From contig CM073321.1 in NCBI GenBank assembly GCA_037043015.1, forward strand, positions 3,477,001-3,541,000: 64,000 nt of DNA. Reading direction: 5' to 3'. The position numbers were made by a program, and so were the translations under genes. The stretch comes from Bryum argenteum (lineage: Eukaryota; Streptophyta; Bryopsida; Bryales; Bryaceae). The notes under the pieces are model-generated. The model was not told where the DNA came from and did no database searches. It saw only the letters and a list, made by a program, of their open reading frames with translations. Every line of letters starts with the position of its first letter. Positions within the stretch are counted from its first letter, which is position 1. Of the stretch, positions 1 to 11,545 are shown piece after piece.

Positions 1-6
1 CGGTAG

Positions 7-75
7 TAAGTCCAGAATAATCAAATATTCCCAGGAATATTTTTTCAAAAAATCAAAAAAATTAGATTTTCAAAA
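7..75. repeat. 69-bp repeat, copy 1
   Basis: These 69 bases are identical to 54927-54995. The second copy ends exactly at the right edge of the 43.5-kb insert in the chromovirus, so the repeat is best read as the right terminal region of that element type, with another end of it lying at the window start. Here the sequence runs on past the repeat into a stretch holding the GAGCGTAGAGCG-type motif in inverted form (127-162). Confidence 0.8.
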
Positions 76-528
76 TTTTCTTACTAAAAGTACGCAGTTC
101 ACCGCTCTAAAATCAAAAATTGTGCCCTCACCGCTCTACGCTCTACGCTCTATGCTCACACCCTGGCTACGTCCATTAAGAACTGTCGTGCAGATTCTTA
201 AATTCATAATTTCGTAATATACCGAACTTTAGGGGTTAACAAACTTTGGTCACTCGCGGAAAGAAATTTCATGGGGCCAAGCTGTATAGTGCACCCTTCT
301 AATGCATGACTGTGTTGACTGTCGTCACACTTCAGACATCGTAATGTACAAATTTGTTAACTACTGTAAAAATTAATGCTTTGTAATGTAAAATTATAAT
401 GTTTGTAAACAGTGTGTTAACCGTCGTCACAAAGAACGTAACAGAAAAAAACTTCAATTCGCGAAGTTATTTTCAAGTGACATTTGTTTTTACACATTTC
501 AAGATAATTACATTGGAGGTATTTTAAT
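76..528. other. Intergenic/terminal sequence, no gene
   Basis: No coding region is supported. Positions 127-162 carry tandem CGCTCTA units (CTCACCGCTCTACGCTC and so on). Their reverse complement matches 11500-11527 at the left edge of the large insert, so this could be a terminal inverted repeat. The remainder probably belongs to an intron or upstream region of the following CACTA transposase pseudogene. Confidence 0.4.
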
Positions 529-2407
529 GTGCTGCAGGACTTGCTCATCACGCATACACTGGGCGTCATGCATTCTGAAAAATACTTATGTGAAAACATA
601 ATAAAGACTTTAGACAAACACATCGTACAGATGGTCGACTATTCATGCCCTATGTACTCATGCATCGTATATTCTCAGTCTCCGATCAAAGACGGACATG
701 CTTGGCGTAATAGGATTAACGAAGGTGCCACAACATTATGCTTGAGCAATTTACAAAAGGATTTTTGCAGGTAGACTGAGGTTTCTTAAATCCCACGACT
801 TTCACGTCCTCATGCAGCAGGTATTGTAAACTTACTTATACCTTGCGCTACTTTGTTGTTAGATGTACTAAGTTCCATGTAAACTGCAAACTAATCATAA
901 TTCAATTGCATGTGCAATTACTACCTGTGTCACTACGGAATGCCGACATGAATGAAGATGTCCGAACTTGTATTATGAGGGTCACCAGGGTATTTAGACG
1001 CTTGTGCACGCGCACAATTCATGCGTCTAAGGAACAAGAGTATGTCGAGGACGCTTTGGAGGAGCTTTGTATGATTGAGCGCGAGTTCCCTCCAGGATCG
1101 CAAGTGATAATGACGCACCTTTTTGTGCATCTCATGGAGGAGCTCTTCCTATGCGGCCCAATTCAAAGCCGGAGGGTGTACCCAATGGAGCGATATATGA
1201 AGACCCTTAAGGATTATGTGCGTTCCTACGCTAGGCCAGGAGGTTGCATGGCCGAGGCATATTTTGTGGAAGAAACACTTGGATTCTGTTCAGAGTATAT
1301 GGAACGTTTTGGCGCGACGTCGCGAAGAGTGAGGGATTCATATGAAGATCAGGCAATGCACGATGAAATGGTAGAGGGCAAGGGAATAAGGCAACACATG
1401 TCTCGCACTCTACGTGATTGGATTCACAATTTCGTAGTCACAAATGCTCCCACGTTACAGCACTACAGAAGGTGCCAAGTTCTGTCGTGAAACCCGCTCT
1501 TGAATTTGTAACGTTCGTAAATATAATTTTACGTCATTGAGAACATTAGGTAACATAAACGTCAACAAAATTGACGTTAGCATGCGTTACAACGCGTTAA
1601 AACGCATAACAACGTGTCACTCAATACACTGTTCCTATCTTCTCTTATGCTACAACTCGTTGACTACTATTTTTTGATTTTATACACCACTAATGCTAAA
1701 TGCACACTCCAGGGCTTCCAAGGTGGAGCAGAAGGTAAGGACCACACTACGCCGTGCAAGAAATTGCGGAAGACCTAGGCGTAGGCGACAAAAGCCCTCT
1801 GACATGCCGACGGAGTTAAGGGCTTTGGAGCCATTTCCGATTGGCTGACAGCCGCGGTCGACAGCGACCGTGCAGATGGCTCTCGGAGCATTGACTAAAC
1901 AACAATGCAGAGGCAAAGACGGAGGAGTACGTGGGCCATGTTGAAGAAATACTCAAATTAGACTACAGGCGCACGTGCGTCGTAGTCCTTGTCTGTTCAT
2001 GGGTTAAAAGAAGAATAGGAGGTGCTGCTGCAACAATGAAGGGAGACCAGCATGGGTTTGTTTCCGTGAATTTTGCACATCACCACAAACTACCTTTGGG
2101 TCCGTCGTCTTTTGCGTTCCCCATTTACGTGTCGCAAGTGTATTTTGTAGCGGATGACGGGTCGTGGAAAGTGGTGTGCAAGGTTGAAGTTCGAGGCAGC
2201 CGTGGAGGTTGCGCATTTGCTATTGAACAGAACAATGTCATTTCACACACCAACGGCCGGGTTTCATCACATTCCAATAACATAGACAGCTATAGAACAA
2301 AATCTACGCAGGTGGAGGACTTCATACTACAAGGGTCTCTTGTAGACAGGCACGTAGCAGAGCTAGTAGCAGCGGACGTTTCTCGGAACACATCATGTTT
2401 ATCATAA
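529..2407 (+). pseudogene. CACTA (En/Spm) TNP2-type transposase, 3' half, degraded
   Basis: Three recognisable segments lie in the order expected of plant CACTA transposases. Positions 529-774 hold a Tnp2 tail with the motif LGVMHSEKYLCENIIKTL. Positions 790-821 encode SHDFHVLMQQ and end at a likely GT donor. Positions about 922-1490 are a DUF4218-like block beginning LLPVSLRNAD, with FPPGSQVIMTHL and RSYARPGGCMAEAYFVEE. Positions about 1916-2407 are a DUF4216-like block (VEEILKLDY, PIYVSQVYFV). The catalytic N-terminal half is outside the window or lost. The segments are in different frames, partly because of introns and partly from decay. It lies next to a minisatellite that may be the element's subterminal repeat. 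Family assignment is confident; exon borders are approximate. Confidence 0.8.
1491..1915. other. Intron-like gap in CACTA pseudogene
   Basis: There is no supported ORF. Positions 1555-1625 already contain short ACGTCAA/GACGTTA words related to the downstream minisatellite. It is probably an intron between the DUF4218 and DUF4216 segments. Confidence 0.35.
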
Positions 2408-2479
2408 TGCAGTTTAACACGTTCCTAATGTGTTCAGTATATTTTGTGTGACACTGTTAAATGGAACTTTTGTTTACAG

Positions 2480-3260
2480 AACGTGAATAGTGACGCTTTG
2501 ACGTTAAACCAACGTCTATTGTGACGTAATAATGCTTAAATTACGTCAATACTGACGGGACCACGTTAAAACATTGTCAACACAGACACCTTCACGTTCA
2601 GACTATGTCAATAGTGATGCGTTTACTCTAAAACAACTTCAATAGTGATGGATCACGTTTGAACTACTTTGGGTGTTGTGCGTTAAATAATGACACTACT
2701 TGGACTTCACGTGTTTGCCAACGTCAATACTAACGCGATCACGTTAAAGCAACATCAAGATTGAGGCGTTCACGTCGAAACTACGTCAATACAAACAAAT
2801 CCACGTTAAATCTACGTCAATAAAGACAAGTCCAAGACTTCACTTTTAAACATCGTCAATTGTCACACGTTCACGTAGTTGCAACGTCAACAGTGACGCT
2901 TTGGTTTTAAACCTACGTTAGTAGTGACACGTTCACATTAAACTAGCGTGAATACTGACGCGTTTAAGACTTCATGTTTCAATAACGTCAATAGTGACGT
3001 GATCACGTTAATGCATTGTCAATAAGGATGCGGTGACGTTAAGACTACGTCAATACCGACGCGTCCAAGTTAAACTAATGTCAATAGTGACGCATTCACG
3101 ACTTCATGCTTCAACAACGTCAACAGTGACGCGATCACGTTAAAGCAGGGTCACGAGTGACGCGTTCACGTTATACGAGTAATACGAAGTTAATAATGAC
3201 TGGCTGGCGTTAAACATGCGTCAATAGTAACGCATTCACGATGACGTCTTTAAGAACAGT
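2480..3260. repeat. ACGTCAATAGTGACGCG minisatellite
   Basis: About 25-30 degenerate units of roughly 28-31 bases, each resembling ACGTCAATAGTGACGCG followed by TTCACGTTAAA. Units differ by substitutions and small indels, so the array is old. The position just 3' of a CACTA transposase fits a subterminal repeat region, where TNPA-like proteins bind in known CACTA elements. I could not find a CACTA terminus closing the element, so this link is inference. Confidence 0.75.
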
Positions 3261-3599
3261 ATTTAACACAAATTATGTCTTTTTAGACACGCGCGTCACT
3301 TTTGACGCAGGTTTATCCCTAGCCGCCGCCTAACTTTAAAGCAATGTTTAACATAATCTATGTTACTTTTGACATTCACGTCACCGTTGACACTCTCCAG
3401 GATCATTGACCAAGTCAAACCCTAACAGCCACGTTACCCTTACCATAAATGCACTTGACACGTTAGCTATGTCATTACGTTTCCTCAAACACACGTTGAC
3501 ATCTTCGGGACCAAACACCAACTTGTCCTTGTCACCCCTATCCTGCACATAAGCTTTCCACGTCACCAAAGTATTCCAACACATGGGTAAACGTCACTT
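3261..3599. other. No gene seen
   Basis: The sequence continues with scattered GACGTT/CACGTCAC words from the decaying minisatellite, and holds no coding signal. Confidence 0.5.
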
Positions 3600-4195
3600 T
3601 TTATGCAAAATAACACTGGACAAATCACTATTTTCCTTAAGTGGAAGGCAAATCTGTAAGAGGCCAAAATCCTAGAATCGGAAGTTTTCAAGGCGGGCAC
3701 GTTTCGCAAGTTCCTGCTGGCAACCAAGACGTACGCGACGAAGATTGAGACCAGCAACCAAGAAGTGAAGACTGTGTTGGAATTCGTCCGCGAGCGGATA
3801 AACACAATCGGAGCCCTTCCGGCCTTTACAGGTTTGCCGAAGCAGACTCCGGTCAAACGTCCTCCTCCCGTGGAAGTCCCGAGGACGGATGCATGACCTT
3901 TCAATTGGACCACTCCCAAGGGCAAGGCCAAAGTAGAAGAAGGCGCACACATCCCCGCTGATTCCCCGGTCAAGAACACCCGTGCTGTGGCTAAGCGACT
4001 CCGGACTAAAGATTGGGAGAAGTCCCTAGCCGCTTAGAAGCTTAACGAGCAGATCGGCATCAACGTGTCGGATAAAGAGGAGCTGGAGAGCGATGAGGAC
4101 ACCAAGGTCAAAAGCGACAAAGAGTTTGTGGTCGTGGACAGGAAGCGAGTCCGGACAGATCGAATTTCAGAGACTCCAGTACAAATGTCCAAAAC
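3600..4195 (+). pseudogene. Degraded coding stretch of unknown family
   Basis: A + strand frame reads plausibly as protein: TFRKFLLATKTYATKIETSN, EFVRERINTIGALPAFTGLP, then a charged tail ESDEDTKVKSDKEFVVVDRK. It is broken by stops near 3891 and 4036. Composition (lysine and glutamate rich with a helical N-terminal part) resembles the tail of a gag-like or transposon accessory protein, but I recognise no domain. Confidence 0.4.
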
Positions 4196-5171
4196 ATGGT
4201 GTTAGTGGGCGTGGCAAGAAGAGATAGGACGGATTTAGAATCTGGCGTGGGTTTAGCAATCCAGACTAGAACAGTAGGTAGGATCTTTTTCGGAAAGTAA
4301 GCCGCTTTTCAGAGTGTAGGCCTTGTAGGACGGCTGCTGCTAAGCTGTTAGGTCTCAGAGGTTATGACTTTGAGTACTTATAGGTGAAGGTTTTCTCACC
4401 TCAAACATTCCTTACTTGTTAATCAAACAACCTATTATGCGCATATTCTGTGTGATCCTTGCTTTGTCTCATTCTGAGGTCGAGTGCTTAGAAGTTGGAT
4501 CTACTGTCTCTTAGTTGTAAGTAGGGGGTCAGGATTTCGGATTCCTTGCTGGATCGGATCTGTGGAGTTAGGGTTGTGTTAGGCGTATTGGTGAGTGCCT
4601 TGTGTCTTAAGTTGGTCTAAAGTTCTGAGAGAGGGAAACAGCTGTGGCAAACGCTTTACGGTTTGGAGGGTCCAGAAGTAAAGAGGTTTAGGCCGGATTG
4701 CTATCTGACCTCCACCTGTTACAGAGTTGGTTTCTTTTATAGTGTGAGAGGACGGGTTGAGAGCACTACGTAACCGGAATGCGTGTAGTCGTCCTCTAGC
4801 CAGATTCGAATCTCTGGGGGTTTGTGGTTGTAATAAGTATGATAGGGTAATCAGGACGTCCTGCGTGACTTGCTAATCCGGCCTGAGCAGATTAGTTGTG
4901 AGGAGGTAATAAATGCCAAGTGTGTGTGTGTGTGCGAGTAGACATTAGACGTGGAGGTTTTTGCCACTTAAAACATAAGAAAAAGAGTCTTTGTTCATCC
5001 TCTCTTGAAAAGGGATAACCTTGTCAATCAAGGCTAAAAATACAGATTTGAGGATAGGACCGATTTGGAGTTAGTTGTCATAGCACTATTTTGTCTTGGT
5101 TACTTCACAGAATCCCTGGAATCATACACAAGTCACCCATAAACATTTATTATACTTATAAATATATAAGG
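4196..5171. other. Non-coding, possible LTR-like sequence
   Basis: No ORF. A TG-microsatellite of about 15 bases sits at 4919-4934. The stretch begins TGTTAGTGGGCG directly after the preceding coding relic and could be LTR material, but I found no matching partner or target duplication. Confidence 0.3.
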
Positions 5172-7553
5172 GAAGATAACGTTGGTACATTGCATCCAAT
5201 AGGTCCATATAGATGTCCTCCTCCAATCCACCATTCAAGAACGCCGTCTTAACATCCATTTGGTGAATCTTCAAGTCGATGGCTGCCCCAATTGCCGACA
5301 TGCAACAAATGGTGGTAAACTTGGCTACGGGTGCAAAGGCCTAATGGAAATCCACCGTTTGCACTAAAAAGAAGCCTCTTGCTACCAACCGTGCCTTGTA
5401 GCCTCATTGCCTTGTGCAAGCCTCTTGGTCTGAAACACCAACTTGCAACCAGCACTCTTGCGGCCCTTTGGCAATGGAGCCAACTCTCACGAGCCATTGG
5501 CCATTAGAGTTGCATATTCCTCTTACATGGCCAACTCCCACTTGCTTGCATCCACACTTTGCAAAGCATCATCCAACCTCAAAGGATCATAAAAAAAAAC
5601 CAAATTAACACGTTCTACCCCACCAGGTGGTGGAAGAACGTGATTCAACCACCACTTACCAAGCAGCTTCCTCTCCCTTCTTCGATACCTTGAGCCTTGT
5701 GCACGCTGCCCCTCATGTGGAGCTAGCTTCTCTTCCACCACCTCCTCCTCTTCTTTCTCTGTGGATATTGCACACGTTTAAACTACTCTCCAACTTGTGT
5801 CTCTTTTAGAACTGGCGGTGAAATTGGAGGTGCATCCACCAAAATCACTATAGGTGGCTCCCAACTCCCACTTAGATGCATCTTCACATTTGCATCTCCA
5901 CAAGTAGCACCCTACGCAAATACCTTATTACAAAAATTGAATCTTGATCTTCTTGGTCTCCAAACACATCAACTTATAAGCCTTGGTTCCTTCACAATAA
6001 CCAAGAAACATACACTTTGTGCCATTTGCATCAAGTTTAATCCTCTTCTCATCCGGCACCTTTGCATAAGCAATACACCCAAACACATGTATGTCACAGA
6101 AGGTCTCTTACGAGTCCATGTCTCTTCGGGTGTCTTACCAACAAGTGCTCTAATTGGACACCTATTGCATGTGTACACCGCTGTAACCACCGCTTCCGCC
6201 CAAGGGTTCTTGTTGAGATTTTGCTGGTGTAGCATGGTCCTTGCGATCTCCACAATGGTGCAATTTGCTCTCTCGGCCACTCCATTTTGTTGTGATGTGT
6301 ATGGTTTTGATAGTTGCCTTTCAATGCCATGTGCTTGCAAGAAGCGCTCAAAGGCCTTGGAAGTGAACTCCTCTCCATAGTCGATTCAAAATGCCTTGAT
6401 TTTGTGCTCCAATTCCTTCTCTACAAGGGCCTTCAACTCCACAAACTTGGCAAACACTTCTTCCTTGGACACAAGCATCAAGTTCATCTTGAACTTGAGG
6501 AAGTCGAGCACCTCTCTCATGTTGATCACGTGCTTCACTCCTATCACCATCACCTTCTTAACAATGGTGCCAACTCCAACCCTATGCATAATGCTATTAT
6601 CTCCCAAGTGCACATTTTGTGGTGGTTAACTTACCTCTTATGTTTGGAATGATGCCCAATGCGGAAACATGTGTTTCGTTGCTCCCAAATCCAGGATCCA
6701 CTTGGCCAAGGTGTTGTCATCTCTATCATTGATAGCAAAGGCATCCTCCTCCATCTCCTCTTTGCTTGCAACAACGTCACTTAGAAAAGCATAGTCGACC
6801 TCATTACTGTTGTTGCTTGGAACATTGGCACCCTCCTTCTCCTTCATCTTAATTTGGAAGCAATTTCTGGCAATGTGGCCCGGTTTGCCACAAATATAAT
6901 ACAACTTTGGCCCATATGCATCCTCATTTTGTTAAGGGCCACCACCAACACTGATTCGCCACTTTGAGTACCCTTCTCTTTCCTTTTGGACACTTCATAC
7001 ATCAACCTTAACACCACAAACTCCATCTTAAGGTCAGCAAGCTTCAGATCTCCGATCGCGTGATCAAACTCTCAAATGAAGGTGGCAAGCTATGAGGCAA
7101 TGACATGACAGTGTCATCCTCCCTCATGGGCACATCCAAGCATGCGAGTTGATCTGCAAGTGCCTTGATGTTGTTGATGTGCTCCAACAAGTCTATCCCT
7201 TCTTCCATCTTGATTGTAAAGAACTTGCGCCTCAAATACAGTATGTTGGACAATCTTCTTGTCTTATGGACGTTACAAAGCACGCTCCATGCTTCCGCTT
7301 GAACCTTACAAGTATTGATATGAATAAATTGCGCATCCACCAAGCTGGGCCCAATCATGTACATGGCCTTCCACACCCTCCTTTGGTAGTCTTTCTCACT
7401 TGCTTCGGATGGTGAAGCCTCCTCCTTGCCTTCAACAATCTCCCACAAGTCCATGGAAGAAAGTGCCAAGTTCATCTTGAACTTCTATAAGTTGAAATTT
7501 TTTCCACTGAACTTTTCAAGCTTCCTAACACTCTCATCCTTCACAGAAGCCAT
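5172..7553 (-). pseudogene. Ty1/copia retrotransposon gag-pol relic
   Basis: Reading the - strand from 7553: gag starts MASVKDESVRKLEKFSGKNF, then a UBN2-type gag with MDLWEIVEGKEEASPSEASE (7044-7475). One TAG at about 7492 replaces the tryptophan usual in NFNLWKFK. A CCHC zinc knuckle, CGKPGHIARNC, and a protease-like WILDLGATKHM, in which the usual SG-SH pair is changed, lie in 6638-6904. The GAG-pre-integrase and integrase region, with KPYTSQQNGVAERANCTIVE, lies in 5969-6613. A reverse transcriptase fragment with QMDVKTAFLNGGLEEDIYM lies in 5172-5345. Frameshifts occur between 5969 and 6613. RNase H and the rest of RT are missing, so the element is 3'-truncated and dead. Confidence 0.88.
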
Positions 7554-8380
7554 GGCAAAGCACCAAAGTTTCCCTTACAACACAAAGTACTCAAATCTAG
7601 CTCCTAAACATTTAAATCAACTCTCTAGGAGTGTGCAAACACAATTACCAAACAATGCACAACAAGCCTCTCCAACACTCAAGCAAGCAAGATACACTTG
7701 CTCCTACTCAAATCCGATCTCCTTCAAGCTATTTGACCTCCAAATGGTACATGTAGATCTCTTCTACATACACAAGATGTGGTTGCACCTCAAAGCACTC
7801 AAATCAACCCTCAATGCATGCAAATTAGCACTTGTGTACTTTCTACACTAAATCAACCGCCAAACTAAGTCAACAAAGCTTGTAGATCCACAAATCACTC
7901 AAATCTAAACTTAGGAGTCTCAAAACACCTTCTTTTGCACCTCAAATGCTAAAATCAAGCCTGTGTGAGTACATATGCACCCCAAATGGTGAATTCGGCC
8001 CTCTCAACTCTAAGTTCACTCAAGTAAAGATTACAACAAACACTCCTCAACTCGAAACACTCAAACAATGAATTTGGGAGCCCTAAGTGCAAATCAGCAC
8101 CTACAATGTGTAAGGAGGACCCAAACAACAACAATGCAATCTTACAAGCCTCCACTGCGTTTGAGTCACCTCCAAACACCTCCAAATGCTCCAAATCTCT
8201 TTCAAACACCTCCAAATGGTTGCAAACACCACCAAATGGTTGAAAACACCTCTAAATGACTTCAAGTACACCTCCAATGCTATAAGAGACTCCAAGTAGT
8301 ACAAATGAGCCCTACATGTGCATGCAACACCTCTTTGACCTCTCGAAGCCTCCAAAAGTACTCAAACCCAACCTCACTAC
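7554..8380. repeat. CTCCAAATG-rich low-complexity region upstream of copia gag
   Basis: This is purine/pyrimidine-biased sequence with recurrent CACTCAAATC and CACCTCCAAATG words. It is densest at 8165-8280, where a unit of about 18-22 bases (AACACCTCCAAATGGTTGCA and variants) repeats five to six times. It probably represents the 5' leader or LTR side of the copia element. There is no gene. Confidence 0.5.
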
Positions 8381-8814
8381 AAGAGTAGTGGGCAAATAAC
8401 TTATTGAGATTCAATAGAAGGAGAGAATAAATACAAAACAATAAAAGCTTCTAAGTAATAGAGCAAATAATGCTTGAATTAGATACTCACTCATTCCAAG
8501 TACTTACTTATATATCCAAGTGAAGGCACTAGGTACTACAACAAAGATAAGGTGTGAGTGAACAAGATCAACCTAGAAAGGATAGATCACTAGAGGACCT
8601 TCTCTCTACATAACATAAGGCTCTAGTAGTCCATCCTTCTCTACACACAATAAGACTCTTGTGGACGAGCCCTTTCCATATATGATAAGGCTCTATTGGT
8701 CCAACCCTCTCCACATACTCTTATCCACATACTATTGGTCGAACCCTCTCTATATACTCTAACTCTAGTTACCCTTAGTAAATACAAGCAATCTAATCTT
8801 CAAGAGCCATTGTA
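8381..8814. other. Candidate copia LTR-like region
   Basis: Non-coding. Imperfect repeats of about 40-50 bases (ATAAGGCTCTAGTAGTCCAT, ATAAGGCTCTATTGGTCCAA and relatives) occur at 8620-8750, with TATATA words nearby. An LTR of the neighbouring copia element is possible, but no second LTR copy or target duplication is visible. Confidence 0.3.
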
Positions 8815-8817
8815 TTG

Positions 8818-8950
8818 GAGAAGTGGACATTAGAGACGTTGGCAGAGATTAAATCCGTCGTTGCGGCAAAAGCGGAATCGTTAGCATTCTACCGGGGACT
8901 CATTCAACAACTAAAGGAGTCGGTGCCTTGCTTGCCAAAACCTCCTTATT
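8818..8950 (+). pseudogene. Short coding-like fragment, unknown
   Basis: A + strand frame gives EKWTLETLAEIKSVVAAKAE followed by SLAFYRGLIQQLKESVPCLP, an amphipathic helical peptide. It then runs into frameshifted sequence up to about 9110. No family is recognised. It could be an exon remnant of the element flanking the chromovirus. Confidence 0.3.
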
Positions 8951-9531
8951 CTTGTACGATTTTTGGGAAGGCCAATATTTGAACTTCAATATTGCCATAT
9001 TGGACAACAAAGCCATCCCTTTGCTTTGAGGCACCCGCACATTCAATCTCACAAGTGGAAAGAAACATGGGACTTATCCTCAGGCTTTTGTATGACAAGT
9101 GTTTGCATTCTCTATAATTTGTACCGACTATTGTGTAGCCTATTGTGTATTCACTATCGTGTATGATATTGTGTATGACCTATCCACTATGTACTTATCA
9201 TGCACCATCTAAATTTGAACTCTCTGCGCAGACCGCAGGGTATGAAGTTCGCACAAAAATGTCACGGTCTTGAAGTGAGTGTTTTTAGTCAAGTATGAAG
9301 ATAGGAAGTTTCACTTACACATTGAATGGGCACTTAAGTGTTTACGGAAACTACAAGCCTTAAAAAGTGTATATAACAACATCCATGCGACAAAGTGTAC
9401 CTGGTATCCGAAAAAGCGTGAACTACAATCAATACACGAGAGGATGTAACCAATACGCCAGAGAGTATGGACGACAGTTCATAAATAAACAAATGTAGCC
9501 GATACTCAAAAGAAGAAAATGAAACTACTGT
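8951..9531. other. No gene seen
   Basis: AT-rich sequence with a short run of degenerate TATTGTGTATGA words (9125-9185). I see no coding support beyond fragments. Confidence 0.4.
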
Positions 9532-9574
9532 TCATTGAGTTAAGTTCTCAGGAGCACCATAGGATCTCACCCGA
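9532..9574 (-). pseudogene. Last codons of the MULE transposase, cut off by the chromovirus
   Basis: On the - strand the MULE gene at 58762-61880 ends with FLESRG at the right side of the chromovirus. Skipping the element and one copy of its target duplication, the same frame continues here as YRVRSYGAPENLTQ and reaches a TGA stop (9532-9534). This frame continuity supports a single insertion event. Confidence 0.5.
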
Positions 9575-9579
9575 TAACC
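9575..9579. repeat. Target-site duplication TAACC, left
   Basis: The five bases TAACC directly precede the chromovirus LTR terminus TGTCAAGAAC. The same TAACC follows the other LTR at 58757-58761. Five-base duplications are the norm for Ty3/gypsy insertion. Confidence 0.85.
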
Positions 9580-9877
9580 TGTCAAGAACACAAAAAGACA
9601 CAAGGATATTCAGAACAGAAACTATTAGAACTTGGACAAGAACAAAACAAGAACACGACCAACACCAAGAAAGGTGAGTTAGAACTCCAAATGATGTGTT
9701 GTCGAGACTGAAGAACCCCTTCAGCCTCGACTCCTATATATACTACCAGATAGGAAGCTTCTCAAGCGACTTCCGAGACGCTTTGAAACGCTTCTCAATT
9801 TTCTAGAAGTTTCTAATGTATATCCGTGACATCTCTTCAAGGAAACTTCTAAAAGTTTCTAATGTATGTCCGTGACA
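9580..9877 (-). repeat. Chromovirus 3' LTR
   Basis: 298 bases. It aligns along its length with 58502-58756, including GACACAAGGATATTCAGAAC and a shared TATATATACTA box. It is longer because a 24-base segment containing TATCCGTGACA is duplicated with a 46-base period near 9819-9877. Confidence 0.9.
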
Positions 9878-9895
9878 TCACCTCCCCTTCTAGCT
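9878..9895 (-). promoter_or_regulatory. Polypurine tract of the chromovirus
   Basis: On the - strand the bases just before the 3' LTR read AGAAGGGGAGGTGA, a purine run in the place where plus-strand DNA priming occurs in LTR retrotransposons. Confidence 0.7.
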
Positions 9896-10212
9896 TCGAG
9901 GTCTCCAAGAAGCAATATTGTCGTCATTGAGTACTAACGCAGAAAATGAAGATTTGCCGCATAACGTCTGCGATGAACTCCAATTGTTGTTCACGCCGCA
10001 AGTAAATCCTCGTCTCGAGGTTACCTACGAGATATCGTTGGTTGAGATGACATGACTGGAATGCTGTTGATCTCTTGCCTATCTATGACTAAAGACCACA
10101 CTATGACTACTAAAAAAATTCTATCTAGGACCAATTAACTATCTCAATTGTGAATCATAGCGGTGTCCTCTCCCCCCTTATATTTCATGTGTAGGCAAGC
10201 GTCAGAGAGAAG
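9896..10212. other. 3' untranslated part of chromovirus
   Basis: Non-coding sequence between the polypurine tract and the chromodomain stop. Nothing further is recognised. Confidence 0.5.
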
Positions 10213-11486
10213 CTACCATTGGGATGGCTTAGGCTTATGAGGGTATCGTTGATGAAATTCCTCTACTTTTTCCGGCGCGGTCGCAAAATTTTCGGCATCC
10301 TCCCACGTTCTTTCATTGATGTCGTAGCCGCTCCAGTGCACAACATACTCCAATTTTCCTCTTTTGTGCCGTGAATCTGATACTGTTTCCACTTCATATT
10401 CCTCGTAGTTCTCAATTTCGATACTAGGTGGCGGCCCTTGCACTCTTCTAAGAAAAGCCGACTCGCGATAAGGTTCCAACAAAGACACGTGGAAGACTGG
10501 ATGTACCTTATAGCACTTGGTAACCCAAGCCGGTACGCCACTGGATTAATTTGCTTCTTGATGACAAAAGGTCCCAATCTTCGATAGTCCAACTTATCCC
10601 ATTGGCCGCTTGGTTTTATTGTTCCGTCGACCATACCTTATCTCCAATCTTGAACCTTGGTGCCTTGTTCTGAAATTTATCTGCAGACGCCTTGTAAGAC
10701 TCCTGTGCACCTTGCAATTGAAGTTTCAACGTGGCTTGAATCTCTGATAGTTGCTTCGTAAATTCCTTAGCTGCCGGATTGATGTTTGTTGATGAACTCA
10801 ACAAATCAAGCTTTGGATGATATCCATAGTTGGAAAAGAATGGTGTTTGTTGAATTGACGCATGAAGAGTGTTGTTGTAAGCAAACTCGGCAAGTGGTAG
10901 ATATGCGGTCCAATTGTTTTGTTGATATTTGATGCTGCATTGTAGGTACTGCTCCAGAACTTGATTCAGCCGCTCTGTTTGGCCGTTAGTCTGGGGATGG
11001 AAAGTCGAAGAAAGCTTGATATCGACCTTCAATGCTTCAAAAAGAGATCTCAAGAACTCGGATACGTATTGAGTTCCTAGATCCAAAACGATATCATGTG
11101 GTAGGCCATGATAACGATATATGTTATCAAGAAAGAGCCTTGCAGTATCTTCACTTGAAGACGCCTTCTTGCAAGGGACAAAATGTGTCATCTTTGTAAG
11201 CCGATCCACTACAACAAAAATGCTATCAAATCAATCTGATGACGATAGGTCTGTAATGAAGTCCATAGAAACTGAAGAATATAGTCGACGCGGAATAGGC
11301 AATGGTTGTAAAAGTCCATAAGGGCGATGCCGAGGATTCTTGGATCTCAAACAAATGTCACAAGAAAAGACAAACTCCTTTACATCCTTCCACATTTGAG
11401 GCCACCAAAAATCTCAGGAGATAAAATCCAAAGTTTTATCAAACCCAAAATCTCCTGCAGCTAGAAAGTCATGACGAGATTGAAGA
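10213..11486 (-). pseudogene. Chromovirus integrase with C-terminal chromodomain (pol 3' half)
   Basis: The - strand reads from 11486: a zinc-binding HHCC region with SRHDFLAAGDFGFDKTLDF and CDICLRSK, then the catalytic core with VSMDFITDL, VVVDRLTKMTHFVPCKK, a DLGTQYVSEF block and a PQTNGQTERLNQ block (ORF 10616-11209). The third catalytic glutamate is kept. The second histidine of HHCC is aspartate here (AGDFG for the usual AGHFG). A frameshift near 10616 leads to DYRRLGPFVIKKQINPVAYR and then the chromodomain in 10213-10488, with KLEYVVHWSGYDINERTWED. In-frame TGA stops lie at about 11418 and 11233. The protein is non-functional but well preserved. Confidence 0.9.
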
Positions 11487-11499
11487 GGGGAATGCAGAG

Positions 11500-11527
11500 G
11501 TGTGAGCAATGAGCGTAGAGCGGTGAG
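11500..11527. repeat. Terminal-repeat-like motif at left edge of insert
   Basis: GTGTGAGCAATGAGCGTAGA followed by GCGGTGAG. The reverse complement of nearly the same sequence lies at 127-162, beyond the 69-bp repeat. The pairing suggests a terminal inverted repeat for the level-2 element. Confidence 0.5.
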
Positions 11528-11545
11528 TGGTGAGGTCCAAGATGC

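Noticed and set aside
7..75. 69-bp repeat as a pair of LTRs
   Set aside because: Too short, lacks TG...CA ends, and its two copies flank different sequences.
1687..1692. CACTA at 1688 as the terminus of the TNP2 element
   Set aside because: It lies between two coding segments of the same transposase, has no matching TAGTG end and no 3-bp duplication.
2004..2216. - strand ORFs overlapping the CACTA pseudogene
   Set aside because: They are antisense shadows of the DUF4216-like frame.
3563..3979. 138-aa - strand ORF
   Set aside because: The + strand reads more like protein (charged helical then acidic). The - strand ORF has no recognisable motif.
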